64,000 nucleotides of DNA from contig DGRE01000041.1 in assembly GCA_002389905.1 (NCBI GenBank), positions 62,001-126,000 of the forward strand. Reading direction: 5' to 3'. A program made the position numbers and the translations under genes. Source of the DNA: Hungatella sp. UBA4396. Its GTDB lineage: Bacteria > Bacillota > Clostridia > Lachnospirales > Lachnospiraceae. Below, in pieces: positions 33,128-42,644 of this stretch; within the stretch, counting starts at the first letter, position 1; each line of letters starts with the position of its first letter. The notes under the pieces were generated by a model. It was not told the origin of the DNA, did not search any database, and saw nothing but the letters and a program-made list of their open reading frames with translations.

Positions 33128-33877
33128 AGGTAGTTCCTCCTTTTAATCCGTTAATTTGCGGTGTATTTTATATGATGTTAAATCGAGATTTATAGTATCT
33201 AAAGCCAATAACAACTGTTACCCTATTTTATCAGCAGGAAAGATGATAGTATTTTGTTTGGATGACCAAACAACGCTCCTAAGAAATGAACGCAACAGGA
33301 ACCAATATCCATGATGGCACCATTTGATAACGCAGGTATAAAGGCATTTTCGATAATCCCTTTTTTGTATCAGTTGCTTATCAACTTTATACATTAATTA
33401 TAGCTGATTCAAACATCTATCACAAGAATCACAGTGGCATTTTGTGAGATTTTCGATCATAGAACTGCATAATTTGCTCATTTATTAATGTAAGACCATA
33501 TAATTGTTAAAAAATAAAATAAAGTGAGTGTGCAGATGCCATTTAGATGAAAGTATGACGAACAGAATTCCGTTATTAGAGCCTGGCGCAGATGAGACAG
33601 GGCAGTCCCGGGATTAAATACACTGTTATTATCTCTGCCGCCAGGATTTGCATATATTTGAATCGTAAAGATACATGATGAATCAATATGAATCAAAAAG
33701 ATTGACAGTTAATCGGAATAATGTTATAGTTAAATTACTGAACACGGTGGGGAAGGAAGAGGCATCTGAAATAGGGAAAAGGAGGTATGAACAGCGGTAT
33801 CCAATGAGTGGAGCCGGAACATGATACATAGAAAAATACGAAACCGTGGAATATTATTATAATCAGGAGGATTCTAA
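33128..33877. other. Long intergenic region between aldolase and second PTS locus
   Basis: About 750 bases with no convincing gene. It contains the divergent aldolase promoter region, a palindrome GTTTGG-ATGA-CCAAAC (33258-33273) and a strong promoter for the second PTS gene (33702-33730). A 72-codon minus-strand frame at 33478-33696 has no ribosome site or recognisable content and is not called. Confidence 0.6.
33702..33730 (+). promoter_or_regulatory. Sigma-A promoter of the second PTS gene
   Basis: TTGACA (33702-33707), exactly 17 bases, TATAGT (33725-33730). It leaves a leader of about 140 bases before the PTS start. Confidence 0.75.
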
Positions 33878-35785
33878 ATGGGGGATATAACAAAGTTTCT
33901 CTCGCCTAAACTGATCAAAGTTAATATGCAGGCAGAGGATAAAAATGCGGCGATAGAGGAGTTGGCGCAACTTCTCTATAAGGAACATGTACTGAAGGAT
34001 AAAGTCAGCTATATTCAGAATGTATTGGAACGAGAGGCCCAGGTACCTACAAATCTGGAGAACGGAGTGGCATTGCCTCACGGAAAATCGGATGCAGTAC
34101 TAAGACCGGCGGTGGCAATCGGAATATCCAAACGGGGAATCCGGTTTGAGGAAGGAAGCCCGGTCAGTCATATCATCTTCCTCATCGCCATGCCCAACGA
34201 TGCGGACGACACACATATCTCACTGCTCAGCGGTATTACATCCCGCCTGCTGGATTGTGATTGCCTGGATTATCTTAAAGAGGCAAAACGGCCGGAAGAT
34301 ATTCTGTCGGCACTTAGCGCGGACGAAGTGCGGACAGAGAATAAAGGGTCAGAACGGTTTTTAATCGGAGTGACTGGCTGTACAGTAGGAGTGGCGCATA
34401 CGTACCTGGCAGCGAAAGCGCTGGTAAAAGCTGCTGAGGAGATGGGCGTATCCATAAAGGTGGAAACAAACGGTTCCATAGGCGCGGAAAATGTTCCCAC
34501 CAGGGAAGAGATTGAAAGGGCTGAGGGAATTATTATTGCCAGCGACAAGGAGACGGACATGGAACGTTTCCACGGAAAACCGGTAGTTACCACCACTGTG
34601 AAGGAAGGAATCGACCATCCGTCAGAGCTGATCAGAAGGGTTTTGGATGGAAAGGCCCCGCTTTTTGGTGGGAGCTCCACAGAGCGTGTTCAGCAGGCTG
34701 CTTGCGGGAAGGCGGAGGAGCCTGCCGGTACGCTTAGTGGAAAAATGCTGTACAGGGCGCTGATGAACGGCGTTTCCTTTATGATCCCATTTGTGGTAAT
34801 TGGCGGCTTGCTGATTGCGGTCGCGCTGGCAGTGGGAGGAATCCCCACACCTCAGGGGCTGATGATTCCTGAAGGCAGCTTCTGGAATCAGATTTCTGCA
34901 GTGGGAGTCGCCGGATTTACACTGATGATCCCGATTCTGGCCGGCTATATAGCATTTGCCATCGGTGACAGGGCGGCTCTGGCTCCCGGCATGATTGGGG
35001 GCTGGATTGCCAACAACGGTTCCTTTTACGGGGCTTCAGCCGGAACCGGCTTTATAGGAGCCATTGTAGCTGGTTTTCTGACTGGATACTTTGTAAGGTG
35101 GTTAAAGAAATTTCGGTGGCCGGAGATGATCAGGCCCTTGGTTCCGATCATGATTATTCCTATTATTGGATCTTTGTTTATCGCATTTGTATTTATATTT
35201 ATTATTGGAGCGCCCATTGCGTCCCTTATGACGGCTCTTTACTCCATGCTGGAAAGCATGTCTGCCGGAAGTATGATTTTACTTGGCATTACAATCGGTC
35301 TGATGCAGGGCTTTGACATGGGAGGCCCCTTTGGCAAGGTAGCATTCATGTTCTCGGTTGGTTTAATTGCCGAAGGACAGCCTCAGTTTATGGGAGCACA
35401 GGCTATGGCGATTCCGGTTGCACCGTTGGGGATGGCGCTGGCTACATTCTTGGACCGCAAGCACCAGCTGTTTCTGCCGGAAGAGACTGCCAACGGCAAG
35501 GCGGCTCTGGCCATGGGTCTGGTGGGGATTTCCGAAGGAGCTATCCCGTTTGCAGCAGGCGATCCGCTGGCCGTCATTCCAGCCAATATGATTGGCTCCG
35601 TGGTGGCCTGTACCATGGGATTTTTATTCGGCATCACGGATTCTGTAGCTCATGGCGGCCCTATTGTGCTGATATTGGGAGCCGTGAACAAGCCATTTAT
35701 GGGACTGATCTGTATGGCTGCAGGAACTGTGGTGACTGCAATTGTCTGCATGACTTTAAAGCGTCTTAGATTAAAACAAAAATAA
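33878..35785 (+). CDS. PTS fructose-family EIIABC permease
   Basis: 635-aa fusion of three PTS domains. EIIA (about 1-150) has the phospho-His in NGVALPHGKSDAV; EIIB (about 160-260) has the active Cys in GVTGCTVGVAHTYLAAKAL; EIIC fills the rest with membrane helices, including IAGYIAFAIGDRAALAPGMIGG-like and GISEGAIPFAAGDP segments. The gene starts with TCAGGAGG upstream. It is the uptake component of the second GRE locus (DeoR 35909, GRE 36827, activase 39090). The different domain fusion from the first PTS shows that the loci are not a simple recent duplication. Confidence 0.93.
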   Translation: MGDITKFLSPKLIKVNMQAEDKNAAIEELAQLLYKEHVLKDKVSYIQNVLEREAQVPTNLENGVALPHGKSDAVLRPAVAIGISKRGIRFEEGSPVSHIIFLIAMPNDADDTHISLLSGITSRLLDCDCLDYLKEAKRPEDILSALSADEVRTENKGSERFLIGVTGCTVGVAHTYLAAKALVKAAEEMGVSIKVETNGSIGAENVPTREEIERAEGIIIASDKETDMERFHGKPVVTTTVKEGIDHPSELIRRVLDGKAPLFGGSSTERVQQAACGKAEEPAGTLSGKMLYRALMNGVSFMIPFVVIGGLLIAVALAVGGIPTPQGLMIPEGSFWNQISAVGVAGFTLMIPILAGYIAFAIGDRAALAPGMIGGWIANNGSFYGASAGTGFIGAIVAGFLTGYFVRWLKKFRWPEMIRPLVPIMIIPIIGSLFIAFVFIFIIGAPIASLMTALYSMLESMSAGSMILLGITIGLMQGFDMGGPFGKVAFMFSVGLIAEGQPQFMGAQAMAIPVAPLGMALATFLDRKHQLFLPEETANGKAALAMGLVGISEGAIPFAAGDPLAVIPANMIGSVVACTMGFLFGITDSVAHGGPIVLILGAVNKPFMGLICMAAGTVVTAIVCMTLKRLRLKQK

Positions 35786-35857
35786 TGTATCAACTGTGTC
35801 AAGGACCGCCAGGCCAAAGGCATTGCACTTGTTAGGATTGGTTGGCAGAATGATAGA

Positions 35858-35887
35858 TTGACATATGATTTCCCCCTCTGATATGAT
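35858..35887 (+). promoter_or_regulatory. Promoter before the second DeoR gene
   Basis: TTGACA (35858-35863) and TATGAT (35882-35887) with an 18-base spacer, followed by GAAGGAGGTGACGTT before the ATG at 35909. Confidence 0.6.
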
Positions 35888-35908
35888 AATGGCGAAGGAG
35901 GTGACGTT

Positions 35909-36673
35909 ATGTTATCACAGCAAAGGCTTTATCATATCATGAGTATCGTAAAAGAACAGTCTTTTGTAACCATAAAGGAACTGATGGAACAGTTAAACGT
36001 GTCAAAATCCACTGTGACCCGGGATTTGATTGAACTGGAGGAACAGGGACTGATCAGCAGGGAGCGGGGAGGGGCTATGTGCAGAGAGGTTTCTTCTACA
36101 CTGACGGTATTCAACGAAGTTCCTACAGTGAACAAGGAGAGCCGGTGTGCGGAGGCAAAGGAGATTGTCTGCCGGCGGGCTGTCACCAATGTAAGGGACG
36201 GAGACTGCGTTTATGTGGATTCCGGCACCACTCCTGTGTATTTGCTGCCGCAGTTGCTTGCCCACCATGTAAAAATTGTAACTCCAAGCATTTACCTGAT
36301 CAGGAAGATTCCCATTACGTACAAGGGGGATATTTATCTGCTGGGTGGCCGTTTTTCTCCAGATTATGATCTGAGTTTAGGATCCATGGCTGTGGATATG
36401 ATTCGGAATTTTAATTTTGACCATGCTTTTTTCAGTACCAATGGGGTTAATACGGAAAGCGGCGAGGTTTACATTTTCGACATGGAGATTGGAACCATGA
36501 AAAAGGAGATTATGAAGAAGAGCCAGAACAACCATCTCCTGATTGATGACTCCAAGTATCATATTAAGGCAATGTTCACATGGGCGAGTCTGGAAGATTT
36601 TACAAACGTATATGTCAATCGTCCTCCTGACTCAGGTGAGGCGCCGGATAATTTTACCGTTTGTGTCAATTAG
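35909..36673 (+). CDS. DeoR-family regulator of the second GRE-PTS locus
   Basis: 254-aa repressor-type protein. The N-terminal winged helix includes QQRLYHIMSIVKEQSFVTIK and VSKSTVTRDLIELEEQGLIS; the effector domain has VYVDSGTTPVYLLPQLL and FFSTNGVNTESGE, the usual DeoR sugar-phosphate site region. Unlike the first locus, it lies between the PTS and GRE genes on the same strand, with its own promoter and a terminator behind it. It probably controls both flanking transcripts. Confidence 0.9.
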   Translation: MLSQQRLYHIMSIVKEQSFVTIKELMEQLNVSKSTVTRDLIELEEQGLISRERGGAMCREVSSTLTVFNEVPTVNKESRCAEAKEIVCRRAVTNVRDGDCVYVDSGTTPVYLLPQLLAHHVKIVTPSIYLIRKIPITYKGDIYLLGGRFSPDYDLSLGSMAVDMIRNFNFDHAFFSTNGVNTESGEVYIFDMEIGTMKKEIMKKSQNNHLLIDDSKYHIKAMFTWASLEDFTNVYVNRPPDSGEAPDNFTVCVN

Positions 36674-36683
36674 AATACGTTGT

Positions 36684-36718
36684 CAAAAGAGGGGCCGCAG
36701 TTTTGCGCCCTCTTTTTT
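36684..36718 (+). terminator. Rho-independent terminator after second DeoR gene
   Basis: AAAGAGGG / CCCTCTTT with a GC-rich inner stem (CCGCAGTTTTGCG-like) and TTTTTT tail. It separates the regulator from the GRE, implying a GRE promoter in the following 108 bases. Confidence 0.85.
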
Positions 36719-36826
36719 CACTAAAGGTGCAGGACCGGAATAGGAATACAGGATGAGGCAGTAAGAGGAAAGCTAAGAAACATAAGTGTTTTTCAAGTAA
36801 TATTAGATAGAGGAGGAGACTCTGCA

Positions 36827-39097
36827 ATGAAAAAGAAAATTAACATTGACGGCGCTCAGAACGTAGAGGTGTCAATCCCAATCCCCTGTGAAAAAACACC
36901 GCAGGAGCAGTTGTCTATTATGGAAGCATATACAGAGGCCCATAGGAACAGTGAGGGGCTGGATAAGGCGAGAAGAGAGATTAATTGCCTGAAAACAATT
37001 TGCCCAGTTTTGTTCCGCTCGATTGAATATGATGACCTGCTGGCAGGCAGACTTGATTTTTTGCCCATTGGCTTTGGCAGTGTAACAAGTATCGGAGGCG
37101 TAGGCCATTACTGCGTATTTCATAAGTTGAGAGCATTTAAAGAAACGCTGTCGACTGAAGAGGAAAAAGCAAGAGTTGATACCCTTTACGAATACTGGCA
37201 GGATCATGATACGAAAGCAATTTACTGTCAGGAGGTATTGACAGAGAATACAGTGGGAAGGTTTATTGATTGCTCCTATCCTTTGATGGCAACAGCCAGG
37301 TTGTCAGGAATGATGTTGAATTATAAAAAGCTGATGGAGTATGGCGTGGAAGGTTTAAAAGAACTGATCTGTTCAAAGGAGCAGAATGAATTCCTGGAAT
37401 GCAGTTATGAAAGCCTATGTCTTTTACAGGAGGTAATAGAACGTCAGATTGAATTGGTGAGAGAAGCAGGAAACTGTGCAGACCAGTCCCGTTTGAAAGA
37501 TTTGGATCTAATGGAACATGACCTGCGGTATGTTAAGAAAAATAAACCGCAAACGTTCCATCAGGCTTTGCAGTTGTTATGGATTTACGCCCTTTGTGCC
37601 GGAGTCATTAACTATGGGCGGCTGGATGATGTGTTGGGACCATTTTTACAGCATGATTTGGATCATGGCATTATTGACGAAGAAGAAGCTTACCGGTATT
37701 TGAAATCCTTGTGGAAAATGATTGAGAACAGGCGTACCACGGTTAACGGACGTATCATAGTAGGCGGTGTAGGGCGGGAACATCCGAAAGAAGCAGATAC
37801 ATTTGCCCGTATCTGTATGAGGGTGTGCAAGGATACACGTTATGTAGAGCCTCAGTTTACGCTGCGTTTTAGCAAGGATACCCCAGAATATATGATGGAC
37901 ATGGCCTATGATTGTATCGGAAGCGGTGCTACCTATCCTACTTTATACAATGATGATGTGAATGTCCCCGCAGTTATGTATTCCATGCGTGTAGAACGGG
38001 AAATCGCAGAACAGTACGTACCATTTGGGTGCGGTGAATTTGTCATTCAAGGGAAGAGCGTAGGGACACCAAATATTTTATTGAACCTTTTAAAAATCCT
38101 GAATGTCACCTTAAACGGCGGAATAGACCCTATGGACGGGAAAAGAAAAAGCGGACCCGTGGAGATTCCGGAATGTTCCCAATTCAAAACTTTTGATGAA
38201 CTGTATGATAAATACAAGAAATTGTTGGATTATTACTTTGATCTAAGTATACAGGCTCAATACCGATCTTATGAGATCATGAATGAAAAAGTCTCCTTTC
38301 TGTTTACCTCTGTTTTGATGGATGATTGTATCAATAGAGGGAAGGCAGTGCTGGACGGAGGAGTAGAAATCCTTGGAGGAACCAATGAAACATATGGAAA
38401 TATCAATTCCAGCGATGCACTCTGGGCGATTAAAAAACTGGTATATATAGATGAAAAATATAGTCTCAGTGAACTGCACCAGGCACAGCTTGCCGATTTT
38501 GAAGGATATGAGAGAATTCAAAAAGATTTATGGAATCAGGATAAATACGGCAATGACAAAGCGGAATGCGATAATCTGGCAAATGATTTATATGAATTTG
38601 TAGCCAAAGGGATCCGCCAGAAAGGAATTGATTATGGCATGGGATATTTTCTGATTGTCATTTCAAATAACCAGACAAATACGGATTGGGGTCATGAGAC
38701 ATCTGCCAGTCTGGACGGAAGAAAAACGGGTGTTTACTTAAATCCAGCTAATAATCCCCAGGGCGGAGCCGCAAAAAACGGACCTACCGCCTGCTTAAAT
38801 TCCCTGGTTAAGTTCCATGCAAAATATCACGGGGGAAGTGTACAAAATATTAAATTTACCCCCCGTATGTTCAATAAAGACAGAAAAAAAATTAAGATGT
38901 TGTTTGATACATATTTTAAGAAAGGAGGCTGCCAGCTCATGGTAACGGTTGTGGATTATGGCGTTCTTGAGGAGGCCCAAAAGAATCCGGATAATTACCC
39001 TGATTTAATTGTACGAGTGGCCGGTTACAGCGCAGTCTTTGTGAATCTAACAAAGGATATCCAGGAAGAATTGCTGAGCAGGGCATTGTATGATTAG
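36827..39097 (+). CDS. Glycyl radical enzyme, C-O-lyase/dehydratase type, second copy
   Basis: 756-aa GRE homologous over its whole length to the one at 28946. Radical Gly733 is in VRVAGYSAVF; thiyl Cys402 and Glu404 are in VPFGCGEFVIQGKSVGTPN, again with Gly between them. Shared segments include LPIGFGSVTSIGGVGHYCVF and TTVNGRIIVGGVGR. AGAGGAGGAG precedes the start. Its activase gene overlaps its stop by 8 bases. The two paralogues, each with its own PTS and DeoR, may process two isomeric sugars, as YbiW and PflD process the gluco and manno isomers of 1,5-anhydrohexitol 6-phosphate in E. coli. Substrate assignment is inference. Confidence 0.88.
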   Translation: MKKKINIDGAQNVEVSIPIPCEKTPQEQLSIMEAYTEAHRNSEGLDKARREINCLKTICPVLFRSIEYDDLLAGRLDFLPIGFGSVTSIGGVGHYCVFHKLRAFKETLSTEEEKARVDTLYEYWQDHDTKAIYCQEVLTENTVGRFIDCSYPLMATARLSGMMLNYKKLMEYGVEGLKELICSKEQNEFLECSYESLCLLQEVIERQIELVREAGNCADQSRLKDLDLMEHDLRYVKKNKPQTFHQALQLLWIYALCAGVINYGRLDDVLGPFLQHDLDHGIIDEEEAYRYLKSLWKMIENRRTTVNGRIIVGGVGREHPKEADTFARICMRVCKDTRYVEPQFTLRFSKDTPEYMMDMAYDCIGSGATYPTLYNDDVNVPAVMYSMRVEREIAEQYVPFGCGEFVIQGKSVGTPNILLNLLKILNVTLNGGIDPMDGKRKSGPVEIPECSQFKTFDELYDKYKKLLDYYFDLSIQAQYRSYEIMNEKVSFLFTSVLMDDCINRGKAVLDGGVEILGGTNETYGNINSSDALWAIKKLVYIDEKYSLSELHQAQLADFEGYERIQKDLWNQDKYGNDKAECDNLANDLYEFVAKGIRQKGIDYGMGYFLIVISNNQTNTDWGHETSASLDGRKTGVYLNPANNPQGGAAKNGPTACLNSLVKFHAKYHGGSVQNIKFTPRMFNKDRKKIKMLFDTYFKKGGCQLMVTVVDYGVLEEAQKNPDNYPDLIVRVAGYSAVFVNLTKDIQEELLSRALYD

Positions 39098-39992
39098 AGT
39101 TACCAATATTGAACGCTTTGTTACCCATGATGGGCCGGGAATCCGTACAACTGTTTTCTTAAAAGGCTGTCCCATGTACTGTCCGTGGTGCGCCAATCCT
39201 GAGACACAGACATCTTATCCTGAACTGTCATACAACGAGTTTAAGTGTATTGGGTGTCGTTCATGCGAAAAAGGATGCAGGGCTAAAGCGATTACCTTTG
39301 ATGACAGCGGAAAATTCAATTATAACAGGACCCTGTGTACTGATTGTCTGGTTTGTGTGAAAAACTGTATGCAGGATGCACTTGAATTTCATGGAAAAGA
39401 TATGGAACTGGATTTTATCATGGAGGAAGTGATGAAGGATAAGGATTACTATGATAATTCCAATGGCGGGGGAATCACGATCAGCGGAGGGGAGCCCTTT
39501 GTGCAGCTGGAGGGGTTGATTGCCATCCTCAAAGCAAGCAGGGAAAGGGGATTGAATACAGCGGTAGAAACTACTGGGAATTATTCTTTAAAAACCCTGC
39601 AGGCTGCTGAGCCCTATATTGACCATTTTCTATATGATTTTAAGCATCTGGATGACGAAGTGCTGAAAAAGGTTACAGGAGGGAATGGGAGGCAGATTAA
39701 AGAAAACCTGATATATCTGGCAGAGATGTGTCCGAATAAGTTGATTGTACGCATGCCTATTATTCCTGGATTCAACTTTGATTCCGCATTAATAAAAAAA
39801 ACATTACGGTATCTGCAGCAGGTGGGGGTTAAAAATGTAAGCCTTCTTCCTTACCATATACTTGGAAAAGCGAAATACGAGAAATTGGGAAGGGTTTATC
39901 AGATGACTGAAAAAATGCTTAATGAAGAAGACTTAGAGGAATATCACCAATATGCGCTGAAGATTGGGATGAAATCCAAAATCGGAGGATAG
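39090..39992 (+). CDS. Glycyl radical enzyme activase (radical SAM), second copy
   Basis: 300-aa activase for the preceding GRE. Radical-SAM motif CPMYCPWC near residue 28 follows HDGPGIRTTVFLKG; the inserted ferredoxin domain has CIGCRSCEKGC and CTDCLVCVKNC, both complete four-Cys clusters, and GGGITISGGEPFVQ follows. The start lies within the last codons of the GRE gene, indicating translational coupling. Compared with the activase at 31242, the second ferredoxin cluster is canonical here. Confidence 0.93.
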   Translation: MIRVTNIERFVTHDGPGIRTTVFLKGCPMYCPWCANPETQTSYPELSYNEFKCIGCRSCEKGCRAKAITFDDSGKFNYNRTLCTDCLVCVKNCMQDALEFHGKDMELDFIMEEVMKDKDYYDNSNGGGITISGGEPFVQLEGLIAILKASRERGLNTAVETTGNYSLKTLQAAEPYIDHFLYDFKHLDDEVLKKVTGGNGRQIKENLIYLAEMCPNKLIVRMPIIPGFNFDSALIKKTLRYLQQVGVKNVSLLPYHILGKAKYEKLGRVYQMTEKMLNEEDLEEYHQYALKIGMKSKIGG

Positions 39993-40014
39993 AGGTAGAA
40001 AAACAGGAAAGAGT

Positions 40015-40254
40015 ATGCGTGAATATTCTGAGGGTCTTTTCCCCTGTGTAAACTGTGCCAGTTACGATCTGTCCTTGGTAAGCCTCAGTCTGGAGATAGG
40101 CCGGACTTACCAGATACGGGTCCATATGAGAACCATAGTCCATCCCCTTCCCGGAGATGGACTATATATCCTGATTATACATAATACACAAAAAAAAATG
40201 AAAAATATGGAGATATTCATATTGACACAGCAACATATATGGGATATTCTTTAA
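40015..40254 (+). pseudogene. RluA-family pseudouridine synthase remnant
   Basis: Within this frame, LSLVSLSLEIGRTYQIRVHM and then HPLPGDGLYI match the conserved C-terminal block of RluA-type synthases (LETGRTHQIRVHMAHIGHPLLGD.LY). Only about 45 residues of the family are present; the catalytic Asp region is missing, and after the GDGLYI the frame runs into unrelated sequence that contains the LacI-gene promoter. It is a gene fragment without function as a synthase. Confidence 0.75.
40222..40250 (+). promoter_or_regulatory. Promoter of the LacI-type regulator gene
   Basis: TTGACA (40222-40227), 17 bases, TATTCT (40245-40250). The palindromic operator lies 14 bases after the -10, at the expected start of transcription. 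Confidence 0.7.
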
Positions 40255-40263
40255 TTAATAAAA

Positions 40264-40277
40264 TAAACGCGCGTTTA
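40264..40277. promoter_or_regulatory. LacI-family operator, copy 1
   Basis: Perfect 14-bp palindrome TAAACGCGCGTTTA with the central CG typical of LacI-family sites. The same 14 bases recur at 41391-41404, before the CoA-transferase gene. Confidence 0.85.
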
Positions 40278-40307
40278 CAAAGGCGGCGAAAGAGGTGAGG
40301 TACAGGA

Positions 40308-41348
40308 TTGAACAGTGAAGAGATTGCTAAGCTTGCAGGTGTGTCCCGAAGTACGGTATCACGTGTAATTAATGGATATTCAAATGTTCCGCCGGAAACC
40401 AAAGAAAGAGTGGAGCAGGTTATCAGGGAATATGGATATGTTCCTAATACATCAGCCCGTAATCTGGCGGGTAAACCCAGCAATGTAATTGGATTATTTT
40501 TTGTGGAATATGGTGAACTGAAAGAGAACATTATCCATTCTTCACCTTTCTATTCGGAATTTCTGGCAAATGCCATAGATCGGCTAAAGAAGCTGGATTG
40601 CCAGCTGGTAGTGTCTATCATCAATAAAACAGCGGATTTTGATATGGTGGAGACAGCATTCATCAATAAGACCATGGCAGGCTGTATCCTGATGGGTGAC
40701 ATTGTTCCCAACCCTGTGTTGGAGAAATTAGGGCAGATTGAATGTCCTACTATGCTGGTAAATCAGCGATCATCAATTGATTATCCCAATATTTATCTTA
40801 TGAATACGGAGAATTATAAAGGAGCTTATCAGGCAGTCCAGCTGCTTGTTAGGTATGGTCACAAAAAAATTGCCCATATTACAGGTTCTGTGGAGAAGAG
40901 TTCTATTAAAGAGCGGTTTGAAGGATACAGAGATTGTCTGCTGCATAATCAGCTGCCGTTCAATGAGTCCTATATTTATTACTCCCATATCCACCGCGCG
41001 GAGAGCGGGTATCAGGCAGTTCTGAAGATGATGGCAGACAATAAGGGAGATGAACCCACGGCCATATTTGCCGCCAATGACTTGTTGGCCTTTGGCGCTA
41101 TGAAGGGCTTAAAAGAGTTGGGTCTGAAGATACCGAAGGATATATCCATTATAGGATATGATAATGCAGAACTGAGCCAATACATGTCTCCGCCATTGAC
41201 CACAGTTCAGGTCAGCATTGAGAAGATTGCCCGCATGACAGTAGACAGCCTGCTGATGGTTATTAGGAAAAGGGAAGAGATTCCTGTGTATTCACAGCTG
41301 AGGGAATTTCAGATTATAGAGAGGGGAAGTGTGGCAGAGGTTAGATGA
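40308..41348 (+). CDS. LacI-family transcriptional regulator
   Basis: 346-aa regulator. The N-terminal helix-turn-helix EEIAKLAGVSRSTVSRVING and hinge-helix region TSARNLAGKPSNVIG are typical; a periplasmic-binding-like effector domain follows, with PTAIFAANDLLAFGAMKGL. It starts at TTG (40308) with AGAGGTGAGG 6 bases upstream, and the second residue onward matches the family N-terminus. Identical palindromes before its own gene and before the CoA-transferase at 41425 indicate autoregulation and control of the CoA-transferase/TRAP operon. LacI control of an acid-CoA pathway is less usual than of a sugar pathway. Confidence 0.92.
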   Translation: MNSEEIAKLAGVSRSTVSRVINGYSNVPPETKERVEQVIREYGYVPNTSARNLAGKPSNVIGLFFVEYGELKENIIHSSPFYSEFLANAIDRLKKLDCQLVVSIINKTADFDMVETAFINKTMAGCILMGDIVPNPVLEKLGQIECPTMLVNQRSSIDYPNIYLMNTENYKGAYQAVQLLVRYGHKKIAHITGSVEKSSIKERFEGYRDCLLHNQLPFNESYIYYSHIHRAESGYQAVLKMMADNKGDEPTAIFAANDLLAFGAMKGLKELGLKIPKDISIIGYDNAELSQYMSPPLTTVQVSIEKIARMTVDSLLMVIRKREEIPVYSQLREFQIIERGSVAEVR

Positions 41349-41390
41349 TTGTATAAAACTAAGGAACAATTAATTAAATTCACGCGAAAA

Positions 41391-41404
41391 TAAACGCGCG
41401 TTTA
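41391..41404. promoter_or_regulatory. LacI-family operator, copy 2
   Basis: TAAACGCGCGTTTA, identical to the copy at 40264, placed 20 bases before the CoA-transferase start and overlapping the expected leader. It links the LacI protein to the 41425-47466 operon. Confidence 0.85.
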
Positions 41405-41424
41405 CAAGAAGGGAGAAAGTAGGA

Positions 41425-42630
41425 ATGAATCAGAAGAAAGCACTGGAAGGTATCAGGATACTGGATTTCAGCCAGCTGTTGGCGGGTCCTTTTGCAACAA
41501 TGCTTCTAGGTGATCTGGGAGCGGAGGTTATCAAAGTCGAACGGGTTAATACAGGAGATATTTACAGGGGCATGACTTTTTTTGCTAAGAACATTAAAGA
41601 TAAGCAGTCCCCTCTATTTATGGCATGGAACAGAAACAAACGCTCGATTGCGATGGATATCCGTAATGAAGAAATTAAAAAACTTATTTATGAGATGGTA
41701 AAAAGCGCAGATGTTGTGGTAGAAAACTTCCGCCCGGGTGTCATGGACCGTCTGGGCTATGGATATGAAACATTGAAGCAGATTAATCCCAGAATTGTAT
41801 ATGCCAGCAATTCTGGCTATGGTTCTTCCGGACCTTATGTAAAACGTCCAGGACAGGACATGTTGATACAGGGAATGGTAGGACTGACAACCATGACAGG
41901 AAGAAAAGATCAACCCCCTCATCCTCTAGGTACCACACTGCCGGATGCATTATCATCCTTTCATTTAGTGTATGGAATACTGGCGGCATTAATTTATTGT
42001 CAAAAGACGGGAGAGGGGCAGCACATAGAGGTTGACCTGATGCGCTCTACCATGGCTCTGGAGAGCCAGGCTCTGATGACACTCCTTAATATGGACGTGA
42101 ATTATGAGCGTCCTGCATCCGGTATTGGACATCCGTTCCAGGCAGCTCCCTTTGGCATTTATGAGTGTTCTGATGGCTATATTTCCATTGCTATGTGTCC
42201 ATTTGAGGTTCTGGTAGATGTGCTTAATGAACCAGAGCTTCTCAAGTATAATAATCCGGAAATCTGCTATGACAAGAGGGATGAGGTTTTCTTTTCAATA
42301 GAAGCTGTAACAAAGACAAAATCTGTGGATTACTGGCTGGAACACATGCTGGCACGTGATTTGTGGGTTGCCAAGGTGGAGGATATTACGGAGTTGGAGA
42401 ATAATCCCCAGGTACAGCACATGCATGCCATCACGGAATATGAGCATGGACAGGTAGGAACGGTACGCTGTGTGGCTCCATCCATTACCATGAGTGAGAC
42501 ACCGGCAGCAATTGAGATGGCTCCGCCGTTGGTAGGTGAGCATACCAGGGAAATATTGAAGGAATTTCAGGTGGACCAGGCTACCATTGACAGGCTGTTT
42601 GAAGAAGGCATAATAAGTGAAGAGCATTGA
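41425..42630 (+). CDS. CaiB/BaiF (family III) CoA-transferase
   Basis: 401-aa enzyme that moves CoA between carboxylic acids. The N-terminus GIRILDFSQLLAGPFATMLLGD and ADVVVENFRPGVMDRLG are diagnostic. The catalytic Asp fits Asp174 in TLPDALSSFHLVYG. It is the first gene of an operon with a solute-binding-like protein, an enoyl-CoA hydratase and a TRAP transporter, so it should activate the imported acid. CaiB acts on carnitine/crotonobetaine, but the TRAP carrier here suggests a different, anionic substrate. Confidence 0.92.
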   Translation: MNQKKALEGIRILDFSQLLAGPFATMLLGDLGAEVIKVERVNTGDIYRGMTFFAKNIKDKQSPLFMAWNRNKRSIAMDIRNEEIKKLIYEMVKSADVVVENFRPGVMDRLGYGYETLKQINPRIVYASNSGYGSSGPYVKRPGQDMLIQGMVGLTTMTGRKDQPPHPLGTTLPDALSSFHLVYGILAALIYCQKTGEGQHIEVDLMRSTMALESQALMTLLNMDVNYERPASGIGHPFQAAPFGIYECSDGYISIAMCPFEVLVDVLNEPELLKYNNPEICYDKRDEVFFSIEAVTKTKSVDYWLEHMLARDLWVAKVEDITELENNPQVQHMHAITEYEHGQVGTVRCVAPSITMSETPAAIEMAPPLVGEHTREILKEFQVDQATIDRLFEEGIISEEH

Positions 42631-42644
42631 AAGGAGAAAGACGC

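Larger units (their letters stand above)
39993..40307. other. Intergenic region with RluA remnant, promoter and LacI operator
   Basis: 315 bases between the second activase and the LacI gene. The first half holds a pseudouridine-synthase fragment (40015-40254) and the second half a promoter (40222-40250) and the operator TAAACGCGCGTTTA (40264-40277). Confidence 0.7.

Noticed and set aside
33478..33696. 72-codon minus-strand frame in the long intergenic region
   Set aside because: No ribosome site, no recognisable motif; the opposite strand carries leader and promoter sequence for the second PTS gene.
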